Shown piece by piece: positions 39,149 through 48,900 of a DNA stretch of 64,000 nucleotides. The stretch comes from CAVPNY01 sp963706905 (GTDB lineage Bacteria > Chloroflexota > Anaerolineae > Anaerolineales > UBA4823), in assembly GCA_963706905.1 (NCBI GenBank), contig CAVPNY010000011.1:124001-188000 (forward strand). The letters are read 5' to 3'. Position numbers and translations under genes: made by a program. Positions within the stretch are counted from its first letter, which is position 1. Every line of letters begins with the position of its first letter. The notes under the pieces are model-generated. The model was given only the letters and a program-made list of their open reading frames with translations, was not told the DNA's origin and did no database searches.

Positions 39149-41086
39149 ATGAGTAGAAAATTACCAATATCAGTGCGGGTTGTTTTTATTTTTATATTCA
39201 TCCTCTTCGGTTTCGGCCAGTGGAGCAGTCCGGCCTATTCAGCCGAACAGGTTCCGCTGGTTCCATGCACTGGTACGATCCGTATCATGCCGCTGGGTGA
39301 TTCGATCACCCGGGGGAGTTCTTCAGGGGTTGATGATGTAACCCTGCAGATCTCTTACCGAAAAGCTCTGTATGACAGTCTGGTTACATCCGGATATTCA
39401 ATTGATTTTGTTGGCAGCCTGACCAATGGTGAAAACGTCCCAGACTTTGACCCTAACCACGAAGGCCATGCTGGCTGGACAGATTCCCAGATTGCGCAGA
39501 ATATCTACAATAATGGGGGAGGAAATTGGTTAGGCGCACTGGGAACCAACTGGCCGCACATCATCCTGCTGCATATCGGCACCAATGTACTGGACACCAG
39601 CCCGGCGGATGTCGAGACTATCCTCAACGAGATTGACGAGTATGAGCTCACCACAGGCAACCAAATCACTGTGGTCCTGGCGCGCATCATCGATATGGTG
39701 CCAAATAGTGTACCCCTACACACATTTAATAATAACGTCCAGGCTATGGCAGAAGCTCGCACCGCTGATGATATTGTCATCGTCGATATGGAGGATGGCG
39801 CCGGTCTTACCTACGCACTTCAACCGACGGGAGATTTCTTCGATGGCCTGCACCCGGTCGCCTCGGGTTACACCAAGATGGCAGCGGAGTGGAAATCTGC
39901 CCTGGATCAGGTATTCCTGGATTGCAACTCTCAGCCAGAAATCACCAATCCTGGTAATCAGACCAACGCGGAAGGAAGTAGCCCTTCACTCCAAATCGTA
40001 GCCAGCGATCAAGATACTGACCAGACCCTGACCTATAGTGCACAAAACCTACCCCCTGACCTGACTATCAATTCATCGACCGGCGAGATCAGCGGGACCA
40101 TCAACTATGAAGCAGCCACCAGTACCCCTTATCAGGTTACTGTCAAGGTAGAGGATGATGGTGTACCATCAAGATTTGCTGAAGCGACATTTGATTGGGC
40201 GGTAACAAACACCAACCGGCCGCCGAACGCCTCTGATGATAATCTATCCACCAGCGAAGACACGAATTTGGATTTCACTGCCGACAGCCTTTTAGTGAAC
40301 GATACTGATGATGATACTGGAACCATTCTCACCCTTATAGATATCGACACTGCCTCTCTCGCAGGCGGCACGATCACCGATCTGGGTAGTGGCAACTATC
40401 GCTATTCGCCGCCGGACAACTTTTCTGGGTCCGACAGCTTCACATACACCATTTCGGATGGGGAGGCGACCGATTCCGCTACGGTGACTATCGATGTCGC
40501 CAATGTCAATGATGAGCCAGTGGCCAAAGGACAGGCGCTAACAACCGATGAAGATATCCCCTTGTCGGTCACATTGATCGGGGAAGATCCGGATACAACA
40601 GACATATTGTCGTATTCGATTGTCGACCAGCCCGAAAATGGGACTTTAAGTGGTGATGCGCCGGATCTCACCTACACGCCAGACCAGAACTACTTTGGCG
40701 TGGACACCTTCACCTTCAAAGTCAATGATGGGACAGTTGATTCCAATCAAGCCATTGTCAAAATCACGGTAAATCCCGTCAACGACCTGGAGGTGACCAA
40801 CCCTGGTAATCAGAATAGCCAGGAAGGCGATTCAGTCTCATTGCGCATCGATGTTTTAGATGCAGAAGGCGATACTCTGAATTTCACGATGAGTGGGGCG
40901 CCACCTGACCTTTCGATTGACGGAAATACCGGGCGCATCTCAGGGAAGGTAAGCTTGAGTGCTGCGCAAGGTAGCCCTTATCAGGTAACCGTGACGGTCA
41001 GCGATGGGATTGACAGTATTCCGGTGGTTTTTTCCTGGACAATCGGCGATTTGCCGTTCCTATACCTGCCAATGGTCACCAGGTAG
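39149..41086 (+). CDS. Secreted SGNH-hydrolase with Ig/cadherin-like repeats
   Basis: About 645 residues, exported. ATG at 39149 (AGGGAAG upstream) is preferred to 39116 because it begins a clean signal peptide (VRVVFIFIFILFGFGQW). The SGNH esterase domain has IMPLGDSITRGSSSG (Ser nucleophile), GHAGWTDSQI, LHIGTNVLD and DGLHPVASGY (Asp/His). A putative Ig domain (ITNPGNQTNAEGSS), two cadherin-like repeats (SEDTNLDFTADSLLVNDTD) and another Ig domain follow. It ends FLYLPMVTR. The esterase is a near twin of the C-terminal domain of the giant protein at 23535-28725. Likely removes acyl groups from polysaccharide outside the cell. Confidence 0.87.
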   Translation: MSRKLPISVRVVFIFIFILFGFGQWSSPAYSAEQVPLVPCTGTIRIMPLGDSITRGSSSGVDDVTLQISYRKALYDSLVTSGYSIDFVGSLTNGENVPDFDPNHEGHAGWTDSQIAQNIYNNGGGNWLGALGTNWPHIILLHIGTNVLDTSPADVETILNEIDEYELTTGNQITVVLARIIDMVPNSVPLHTFNNNVQAMAEARTADDIVIVDMEDGAGLTYALQPTGDFFDGLHPVASGYTKMAAEWKSALDQVFLDCNSQPEITNPGNQTNAEGSSPSLQIVASDQDTDQTLTYSAQNLPPDLTINSSTGEISGTINYEAATSTPYQVTVKVEDDGVPSRFAEATFDWAVTNTNRPPNASDDNLSTSEDTNLDFTADSLLVNDTDDDTGTILTLIDIDTASLAGGTITDLGSGNYRYSPPDNFSGSDSFTYTISDGEATDSATVTIDVANVNDEPVAKGQALTTDEDIPLSVTLIGEDPDTTDILSYSIVDQPENGTLSGDAPDLTYTPDQNYFGVDTFTFKVNDGTVDSNQAIVKITVNPVNDLEVTNPGNQNSQEGDSVSLRIDVLDAEGDTLNFTMSGAPPDLSIDGNTGRISGKVSLSAAQGSPYQVTVTVSDGIDSIPVVFSWTIGDLPFLYLPMVTR

Positions 41087-41106
41087 TGAGCCGTTAGACA
41101 CTTGCG

Positions 41107-42360
41107 ATGAATATTCTTTTTATTGTTCCATATGTTCCTAACCAGATCCGGGTGCGCCCGTACAACCTGATCCGTTTCCTGGCGAGACGCGGCCACCGCG
41201 TGACTCTGGCGACATTATGGACCGATGAGCAGGAGAAGCAGGGGTTGGAAGAGCTCCGGCGGGACTGCCAGGCTGTTTATGCTCTACCCATGCCCGCTTG
41301 GCGCTCGATGTGGAACTGTGTGGCGGCGTTACCGTCGGGCAGGCCGTTGCAGGCAGCCTATTCGTGGAATACGGAACTGGCTCACCATGCGAGTCAACTG
41401 GCGGTAGGGGGAAATGGGAAAGGCACGTTTGATGTGATCCATGTTGAGCACCTGCGCGGGGTGCAGTATGGGCTGTATCTAAAAAGCCAGCTGGCGGATG
41501 CCGGTCGTTCTATGCCGGTAGTTTGGGATAGTGTGGATTCGATCAGCCTGTTGTTCCGGCAAGCTATGGTTGAGAGCAAGAGCTTTTTCAGCCGTAGCTT
41601 GACCCGTTTCGAATTGGGCCGCACGGAACGCTATGAAGGATGGCTGCTGGATCGTTTCGATCAGGTGTTGGTGACCTCACCGGCTGATCGAAAAGCTTTG
41701 ACTGAGCTTGCGCCAACAGTTGGGCAGTTGCCCAGGGTGACTGTTCTGAGAAATGGCGTTGACCTGGGTTATTTCACACCTGGTGACAAGGCCTCCAGGG
41801 AGCAGGCATCGATCGTGATTAGCGGTAAGATGAGTTACCATGCCAATGTTGCCATGGCGTTGAACTTTATACAGCAGATTATGCCGTTGGTCTGGAAGGA
41901 GCGCCCGGAGGTAAAAGTTTCTATTGTAGGCAAGGATCCTGCACCTCAAGTACAGGCCTTGGGAGCAGATTCTCGTGTGGCAGTCACGGGAACAGTGAGC
42001 GATATCCGGCCCTACCTGTGCAGTGCATCGCTTGCAGCCGCGCCGATTGCCTATGGTGCGGGAATCCAGAACAAAGTATTGGAAGCGATGGCTTGTGGAA
42101 CACCGGTAGTTGCTTCAAGTCAGGCTATCTCCGCGTTGGAGATCGCCCCTGGACAGGAAGTCTACGTGGCGGATACACCGGTCGAGTTTGCTAGTGCGAT
42201 TCTGAGATTATTGAACGATGCTCCCCTGCGGGAGAGATTGGGCAACGCTGGTCGGTCTTATGTCGAAAGGAACCACGATTGGTACGGCGTGGCGGGTCAA
42301 CTAGAGTTGGTTTATGATCAAGCAATTCAAGGAAAACGGCTGGCCGAGAAAGCACATTAA
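41107..42360 (+). CDS. Glycosyltransferase family 4
   Basis: A 417-residue GT-B transferase and paralog of the one at 34129. N-terminal half: ILFIVPYVPNQIRVRPYNLI and FLARRGHRVTLATLW; donor half: VISGKMSYHANVAMALNFI, IAYGAGIQNKVLEAMACGTP and VVASSQAISALEI. It starts 20 bases after the SGNH gene and is followed 54 bases later by the polysaccharide co-polymerase, so it probably acts in the same export pathway. Sugar and linkage unknown. Confidence 0.87.
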   Translation: MNILFIVPYVPNQIRVRPYNLIRFLARRGHRVTLATLWTDEQEKQGLEELRRDCQAVYALPMPAWRSMWNCVAALPSGRPLQAAYSWNTELAHHASQLAVGGNGKGTFDVIHVEHLRGVQYGLYLKSQLADAGRSMPVVWDSVDSISLLFRQAMVESKSFFSRSLTRFELGRTERYEGWLLDRFDQVLVTSPADRKALTELAPTVGQLPRVTVLRNGVDLGYFTPGDKASREQASIVISGKMSYHANVAMALNFIQQIMPLVWKERPEVKVSIVGKDPAPQVQALGADSRVAVTGTVSDIRPYLCSASLAAAPIAYGAGIQNKVLEAMACGTPVVASSQAISALEIAPGQEVYVADTPVEFASAILRLLNDAPLRERLGNAGRSYVERNHDWYGVAGQLELVYDQAIQGKRLAEKAH

Positions 42361-42414
42361 TCGCCTCTTGATTCGGCCAATCGGAGTTTGGATGTTAGAA
42401 AAGGAACGAATACT

Positions 42415-44106
42415 ATGGAATTAAAAAGGTATCTTCTACCGTTAAGACGCTGGTGGTGGTTGCTCCTGGCAGCTACACTGGTGGCGGGACTGTCCAGTTT
42501 CTTGGCGACATTGCGTCAGGCGCCGATTTACCAGGCGCTTACCACTTTGATGGTTGGGCAGGTCTTCACGGATCCAAATCCGTCCACCAATGAGTTCAAC
42601 CTTAGCCAGCAATTGGCAGCTAACTACGCAGAGATTGCCAATCGGGAACCGATGCGTGAAGCCACCATGCAAGCGCTTGGATTGGATTTTTTGCCAGATT
42701 ATCAGGCGACTGCCCAGGAAGAGGGCCAGTTTATTGAGATTGTTGTGACGGATACGATCCCGGAGCGGGCGCAGGCTGTCGCAAATGAACTGGCCAAGCA
42801 GCTTGTTTTACGCACCCCTACCGGAGGTGGGTCGCTCGAGCTAAACCGGCAAGAATTTATCACCAAGCAGTTAGACAAGCTGCAGATCCAGATTGATGAG
42901 ACTGAAGCGGAGATCGTGCGACTTCAAGAGGAACTGGGCGGAATGGACAGCGCGCGGCAGATTGCGGATACCCAAGCCCAGATCACGGCTTTAGAAATGA
43001 AGCAGTCTGACTTGCAGACAAATTACGCCGATCTGCTGGCGAACACGCAGAGCGGCGCGCTTAACACCATCTCGGTCATCGAGACAGCTTCGAAGCCCTC
43101 CCGGCCAATCGGACCGAATAAGGCCTTGACCATTTTACTGGCGGCCGCCATCGGCTTTTCGCTGGCTGCAGCCGCCGCGTACATCCTGGATTACTTGGAT
43201 GATACGGTCAAAAGCGCCGATGAAGTCGAAAATTTAACCCATGCCTCGATCATTGGGTATATTGGTGAATTGGATGGCGACAACGTGGGTCGGCTATATG
43301 TGTCAGAAAGCCCCCGGCACCCTGTGGTGGAGGCTTATCGATCGTTGCGGACAAACCTCGAGTTTGCTGGGGTTGACAAACCCCTGAAGACACTGCTCGT
43401 TTCCAGTGCTGACACCGAAGATGGGAAGACGTCAGTTGCGGCCAACCTGGCTGTAGTAATGGCGCAGGCGGAAAACAAAGTGCTCCTGGTGGACAGCGAT
43501 CTACGGAAACCAAATGTACATAATTTTTTTGGTATGTCGAACGAATATGGGTTGAGTGACGTATTCCGCGGCCGGTTGAGTATTGAAGACGCCACCAAGG
43601 AATGGAGTGGGGGTAAGGTATCGGTGATCACGGCTGGCGCACCGCCGCCAAACCCGGCTGAGTTGTTAGGCTCCAAGAAAATGGTTCAAATCCTTGAGTA
43701 CCTCGAAAGCCAGGCAGATGTAGTGATTATCGATGGTCCGCCTTTTCTTGTGGCGGATGCAGCGGTCTTATCTTCCAAGGTGGATGGCGTGTTACTGGTC
43801 ATCCGGGCAAACTACACTCACCAGCCTGCGATCAAAGCTATGATGGAACAGATTACCCGATCTGGGGCGCGGGTTGTGGGCGTTGCTCTCAATCGCATCC
43901 CCAGGAAGAGCGCTGGATATAATACTGGGAACTACTATTCTTCCTATTACTCGACGGGCTCTGGCGATCAGAAAGATGCAGGCCAGACTTCTCTGTTCCG
44001 GCGGATATTCCCCCCTGGCAAGGATAAGACAAAAGAGGAATATCCTCCGAAAGCAAAGCACGCCACACTGGCTGAGACAGATGGCACCAGCGGTGAAGGC
44101 GATTGA
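42415..44106 (+). CDS. Polysaccharide co-polymerase with fused BY-kinase (Wzz-Wzc type)
   Basis: Controls chain length and export of a surface polysaccharide in the Wzy-dependent route. ATG at 42415 with AAGGA eight bases upstream is chosen over TTG at 42388. Wzz region: first membrane span WWWLLLAATLVAGLSSFLAT, coiled-coil (KLQIQIDETEAEIVRLQEEL), and a second span AAAIGFSLAAAAAYIL preceded by the Pro-rich motif ASKPSRPIGPNKA. Kinase region: Walker A SADTEDGKTSVAANLA, Walker A' LLVDSDLRKP and Walker B VVIIDGPP. A C-terminal Tyr cluster (YNTGNYYSSYYSTGS) would be the autophosphorylation site. One polypeptide, as in many Gram-negative-type Wzc proteins. Confidence 0.92.
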   Translation: MELKRYLLPLRRWWWLLLAATLVAGLSSFLATLRQAPIYQALTTLMVGQVFTDPNPSTNEFNLSQQLAANYAEIANREPMREATMQALGLDFLPDYQATAQEEGQFIEIVVTDTIPERAQAVANELAKQLVLRTPTGGGSLELNRQEFITKQLDKLQIQIDETEAEIVRLQEELGGMDSARQIADTQAQITALEMKQSDLQTNYADLLANTQSGALNTISVIETASKPSRPIGPNKALTILLAAAIGFSLAAAAAYILDYLDDTVKSADEVENLTHASIIGYIGELDGDNVGRLYVSESPRHPVVEAYRSLRTNLEFAGVDKPLKTLLVSSADTEDGKTSVAANLAVVMAQAENKVLLVDSDLRKPNVHNFFGMSNEYGLSDVFRGRLSIEDATKEWSGGKVSVITAGAPPPNPAELLGSKKMVQILEYLESQADVVIIDGPPFLVADAAVLSSKVDGVLLVIRANYTHQPAIKAMMEQITRSGARVVGVALNRIPRKSAGYNTGNYYSSYYSTGSGDQKDAGQTSLFRRIFPPGKDKTKEEYPPKAKHATLAETDGTSGEGD

Positions 44107-44187
44107 CCAAATACTAGCGCGTCCAAATATTGGTGAGAAGATGAACTGCTCATCCTGAAGCACGTTTTATCCAGAGCATTACTGGAG

Positions 44188-44829
44188 ATGAATAGAGCAG
44201 TCCCATTCAACAGGCAGATCAGAGTAGCAGGATTGCAGTTGCAACCCAAACCAAATCTTTCGATCAAAACAGGAAACGGAACTGGTGATGATATTAACTT
44301 GTCGATCCACGCAAAGACTGTTTTTGAGTTGCTATATGGTTTGAATCAGGAGGCTACCCAGGCAAGGAGCCGGGATCAATTTCTCATACGAGTCCTGGAA
44401 ATCAGCATTCAGATTCTACAGGCTAACAGTGGTAGTTTAGTTTTATTTGATGATAAGGGGAACGCTTGCGAGGCCACTCTGGCCTATAAGGACGAGGTGC
44501 GGATCTGCCCGGTGGAGCATATGGTCGATATACTTCAGCGCGGGCTGGCAGGATGGGTATTTCAACATCGCCGACCAGTTCTGGTTGGGAATACCCGTGC
44601 TGACAAGCGCTGGTTACGCCGCGCCTGGGAAGAGAACACTACCTCACGTTCGGCAATCAGCGCCCCGCTGATGGATGGAGAGGATGTGTTGGGGGTTCTC
44701 ACCCTGGTGCATTCTGAACCGGAGCGGTTTGGAGAGAAAGATCTGAGCCTCCTTAGTTCAATTGCGGTCCAAATATCTTTCCAAAGTGGCAAAATTCTTA
44801 GTCGGTTGGATGAAATTAACGACAGATGA
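44188..44829 (+). CDS. GAF-domain protein
   Basis: A 213-residue protein with a single GAF domain (about 65-210) and no kinase, cyclase or DNA-binding output. It shows VLEISIQILQANSGSLVLFD, RGLAGWVFQHRRPVLV, SAISAPLMDGEDVLGVLTLV and FGEKDLSLLSSIAVQIS. The domain closely resembles the first GAF of the histidine kinase at the window's right end (GLAGWVL, IGVLTLVHPTP). It lies 81 bases after the BY-kinase gene and before a terminator, so it may sense a ligand for polysaccharide control. The start codon has no convincing ribosome site and could be wrong. Confidence 0.75.
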   Translation: MNRAVPFNRQIRVAGLQLQPKPNLSIKTGNGTGDDINLSIHAKTVFELLYGLNQEATQARSRDQFLIRVLEISIQILQANSGSLVLFDDKGNACEATLAYKDEVRICPVEHMVDILQRGLAGWVFQHRRPVLVGNTRADKRWLRRAWEENTTSRSAISAPLMDGEDVLGVLTLVHSEPERFGEKDLSLLSSIAVQISFQSGKILSRLDEINDR

Positions 44830-44880
44830 CCGGAGTATAATGGTTACTAGATTTTGTGATAACTTCTCATTAAGAACAAA

Positions 44881-44902
44881 GAACCCCGTGTAAGCGGGGT
44901 TC
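44881..44902. terminator. Bidirectional terminator between convergent genes
   Basis: GAACCCCG at 44881-44888 pairs perfectly with CGGGGTTC at 44895-44902 around TGTAAG. It lies between the convergent GAF (plus) and S1 (minus) genes. T-rich sequence lies beyond on both strands: TTTGTTCTT directly past it on minus, and a TTTTTTT run about 15 bases past it on plus. Confidence 0.75.
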
Positions 44903-44921
44903 CTGGTTTAACCTTGTTTTT

Positions 44922-45713
44922 TTACTTGGTTGCTGTCTTGACTTTGTGCTCGAGGGTTCGTGAGAGAATCTGCTCCATCTCGTCGCCTGGGCCACTGGGC
45001 TTGCGTTTGCTGCGGATTTCTTCCTTTTGATCCAACTTATTGCGTTCCATAGCTTCTCGCAAGGCCATTTCCATAGCGGTCGGAACGGCTTCTTCTTTTT
45101 CCTCGGGCTCCTGTGATTCGGGGGCGGCTTTTTCCCTGCCCTTAGTAGGAGCAGCCGGCTTGGGGGCTTTTACTGGCTTTTCTTCCAGGGCCTTCATGCT
45201 GAGCTTGATCTGCTTCTTACGGCGGTTGACGCCCAGCACCTTGGTTTCGACCTCTTCGCCTTCCTTAATGACATCATTAGGATCACGAATATAGTCATGG
45301 GTAATTTCGCTGACGTGCACAAGCCCGGGTCGCTCGGCGCCGATGTCGACGAACACGCCCCATTTCTCGATTCGCACAACTTTTCCCGTGACTACCAGGT
45401 CTTTCTCAATATCACGCCATTCCAAAGCCAACGGCTCAATCATAGTCAGCTCGATGCGGCCTTTCTTTGGTTCGACCCGTCGAACCCATACTTCGACTGT
45501 TTGACCCACCTGCACCACATCCTCGACGCGGTTGACCGGTTCTTTCTTGAGCTGCGAGATATGCACAACTCCCGGGGTATCCAGGCCGATATTGACTACC
45601 GCGCCTGCCAGGGTGGTTTTTACTACCGATCCGGTAAAGTGCATTTTTCGCTGCACATCGCCAATCCCAGAGATTTGCGCGCTTTCAGTGGATGCTAAGG
45701 TTTCTTCTTCCAT
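44922..45713 (-). CDS. RNA-binding protein with two S1 domains
   Basis: A 263-residue cytosolic protein, ribosomal-protein-S1-like, probably helping mRNA binding or translation. First S1 domain about 26-95 (FTGSVVKTTLAGAVVNIG, GVVHISQL), second about 108-176 (GKVVRIEKWGVFVDIG, GLVHVSEI, VLGVNRRKKQIKLSMKAL). The remaining 85 residues are Lys/Glu/Pro-rich and presumably disordered, ending in a basic helix. It is shorter than the four- to six-domain S1 of proteobacteria, as in some Gram-positive and Chloroflexota proteins. Its own strong promoter lies upstream at 45880-45908, giving a leader of about 160 bases. Confidence 0.87.
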   Translation of the reverse strand: MEEETLASTESAQISGIGDVQRKMHFTGSVVKTTLAGAVVNIGLDTPGVVHISQLKKEPVNRVEDVVQVGQTVEVWVRRVEPKKGRIELTMIEPLALEWRDIEKDLVVTGKVVRIEKWGVFVDIGAERPGLVHVSEITHDYIRDPNDVIKEGEEVETKVLGVNRRKKQIKLSMKALEEKPVKAPKPAAPTKGREKAAPESQEPEEKEEAVPTAMEMALREAMERNKLDQKEEIRSKRKPSGPGDEMEQILSRTLEHKVKTATK

Positions 45714-45879
45714 AGCACACTCTCCAATTCAAATTTGATCATACCTTCGCAGTTGGCATGAAAGGGGATCTACCCGGTATCACTCAATCCTGCAAAAGTA
45801 TTCATTCTTCATAACGCCTGAATTGGCGAATAGAATTCAATAAAAGCGGTTAGGAGTTTAGAACTACCCGCAAAATTGA

Positions 45880-45908
45880 ATTATACAATGCGCGCCGTGA
45901 TAAGTCAA
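45880..45908 (-). promoter_or_regulatory. Strong sigma-70-type promoter for the S1-protein gene
   Basis: On the minus strand TTGACT (45903-45908) and TATAAT (45880-45885) are exactly 17 bases apart, five of six and six of six matches to consensus. The spacer contains GGCGCGCAT, also found in the promoter at 58662-58691. Confidence 0.8.
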
Positions 45909-45924
45909 AGCCCTCTCATTAGAA

Positions 45925-48900
45925 TTAGATGAGTTGGCGCAGGCTGAGGGCTTGGAGAACTTCGATGAGCGTCTGGCGCCAATTTGGCAAGGAGTGATAC
46001 GGCATCCACAGCCCGGTTTTACCGATGCGCATTTGTGAGTTAAGCAGAGGTAGGTCGGCTGGTGGCGCACCGTCCCGAAAGCGGAGGACAATCTGATCGC
46101 TTTCCACACTAACTGAGGAGATGTTGCCTTGTTCTGCGTAAAGTTTGACTTTCATCTGGTAGAGCAGGTTGCGCACTGCCTCAGGTGGTACGCCGAAGCG
46201 GTCGGTGAACTCATCGAAGAGTGCGTCGACCTCGGCAATGCTGTGCGAATCGGCGATGCGGCGATAAAGACGCAGGCGCATGTTCTTATCAGCGATGTAA
46301 TCGGGTGGCAGGTTGACGTTGAGGGGTAGATCTACGCTGACAAGCGGGCGGGTAAGGTCAAAGGCGGTCAAAGCTGTTGCGGTTGGTGCACCTTGTTCCT
46401 GACGCAATCGGGCAACCGTTTCGGAGAGTAAATGGGTATACAGGTGAAAACCTACCGCGGCAATGTGCCCGTGCTGGCGGGTACCTAAGATATCACCCGT
46501 GCCGCGGATCTCCAGGTCGCGCATTGCGATCGAGAAGCCCGCGCCAAGTTGGGTGTTCTCGGCAATGGTCTCCAGGCGCTGGCGGCCTTCCAGGGTGGGG
46601 TTTTTGCGCGGGTGCTTGAAAAAATATGCGTAAGCCCGCTGCGCTCCGCGCCCGACCCGACCGCGCAATTGGTATAGCTGCGACAGACCGAAGGCATCTG
46701 CCCGATCGACAATCAAGGTGTTGGCGTTGGGGATATCCAGGCCAGACTCGATGATCGAGGTGCTCAGCAGGATATCGACTTCACCAGCCGTAAACTGCTC
46801 CATGCGGATGGAGAGCTGGCTTTCATCCATCTGTCCATGAGCAACTGCAATGCGTGCCTCTGGCACCAGCTTCTCAAGATGAACGCGCATTGCCCCGATG
46901 GTCTGAACCCGGTTGTGCACGAAGAAGACTTGCCCGCCGCGCTCCAGTTCGCGCAGGATGGCTTGGCGCACCAGACGTGGGGAATAGGGTCCGACGTGGG
47001 TGATCACCGGAAGGCGTTCTTCGGGGGGCGTGTTGATCGTGGAGATATCCCGCACACCGGTCAAAGCCATGTAGAGGGTGCGCGGGATGGGGGTGGCGGT
47101 TAGGGTGAGCACATCTACTTCAGTGCGCATCTTTTTTAGAAATTCTTTATGGGTAACGCCGAAGCGCTGTTCTTCGTCGATTATCAGTAGTCCCAGGTTT
47201 TCGAAGACGATATCATCCTGGATCAATCGATGGGTGCCGATGATGATGTCCACTGCGCCGACTGCCAGGCGGAGCAGAATGTCGCGTTGCTGCTGGGGGG
47301 TGCGGAACCGGGAAAGCATCTCTACTTCCACGGGAAAAGCCGCCAGACGCTCACGGAAAGTGTTGAAGTGTTGTTGGGCGAGTACGGTAGTGGGTACGAG
47401 CAGGGCTACCTGCCTGCCGTCCATCACAGCTTTAAAAGCCGCGCGCAAGGCCACTTCAGTCTTGCCATAACCGACATCCCCGCAGATCAGGCGGTCCATC
47501 GGGCGCGGTCGCTCCATATCTGCCTTCACTTCAGAGAGCACTCGCAATTGATCATCAGTTTCAACGTAAGGAAAGCTGGCTTCCAATTCCTGCTGCCAGG
47601 GGGTATCCGGGCTGAATGTGTTGCCAGCCACCACCTGGCGTTGGGCGTACAGGTTGAGCAGGTCTTCGGCGACTTCCTCAACGGCTTCCTTGACTCGGGT
47701 CTTGGTGTTGCGCCATTCAATTCCGCCCAGGCGACTGGGGACTGGCGCGCGGCTGTCTGGACCGACATAGCGAGTCAGGCGGTCGGCCTGGTGGACAGGC
47801 ACAAAGAGCTGGTCGCCTTCGGCATATTCAACAGCCAGATACTCACGCTCAACGCTTTCCACGCTGCGGTTGACCAGCCCCAGGAAACGGCCAATGCCGT
47901 GATCGACATGGACGACCCAGTCGCCGACCTGCAGATCTGCATAGGCGGTTTCAGGTGCCTCGGCGCTGGCGCGCGCACGCTGGCGCGGCTCGGGTCGCCG
48001 CCAGCCGAAGATCTCGCCATCTGTGAGCAGGTGCAACACCGGGCCGCTGGGAGGCGTGAATATCCAGCCTTCGGTCAGGCTGCCTTCAATGAAGGTAGGA
48101 GCCTGGTTGGCAGCAAGTTCAGACCACAACTCATTGAGGCGGGCGGCCTGGCGCGAGACGACCACCAGCTCATCGCCAGTTGCAGTACGGTCCGCAAGGT
48201 GATCCAGCAGAGGCTTGAGTCGCCCGCCGAAGCGTGTCTCTGATGAGAAACGCTGAGCCAGGTAGGAGTTCTGCGGCGCACTGGAAGGCCCCAGTTCGAT
48301 CAGGGAATGATCGCTGAGTGCGTCTTCGATCTCGGTCCAGGTCAGGTAGGGAATGGGGAAGTCTTCGCGTAGCTGGCCTTCTTCGACCAGGTCGGCACGC
48401 AAACCGACCGACTGTTCCTCGACTTCCAGGGCGGCATTTTGCAGGTCCTCCCAGTTGTCAACCAGCACCAAGGTCTGGCGAGGCAAATAATCCAGCAAGT
48501 TAGCTGGGGAGGGGTGCAGAAGCGGGATATGGAACTCGCTGTAAGTGAAAGAACCGCCAGCCTCATCCCGTGTCTCTATCTGAAAAACGTCATTTGCTCC
48601 TGTGGCAGTCGTTACATCCAATTTGATCAAGAACTCGCGTGCTGGGGAGATAAGCGCCTCGGTAAGTGGCTGTAGCGAGCGCTGGCTGGCCGGGTCGAAG
48701 CGGCGCAAGCTATCGATCTCATCACCGAAGAAATCGAGTCGTACCGGACCGGGTTCAGCTGGCGGCCACAAGTCGAAAATGCCGCCGCGTCGGGCGAAAA
48801 TCCCAGGTGCAATAACAGTCGTGTGGGATTCATAGCCCATGCCGACCAGACTGCGCGCCAGTGCTTCGGGGGACAGGTTCTGTTTGGGTTTGAGGATGCG

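Noticed and set aside
29761..41086. LPxTG sortase signals
   Set aside because: The C-terminal motifs are LPxV with no Thr-Gly, no long hydrophobic span and no basic tail.
47230..48243. 337-codon plus-strand open frame
   Set aside because: Lies wholly opposite mfd, whose helicase motifs are continuous on the minus strand; no family resemblance in the shadow frame.
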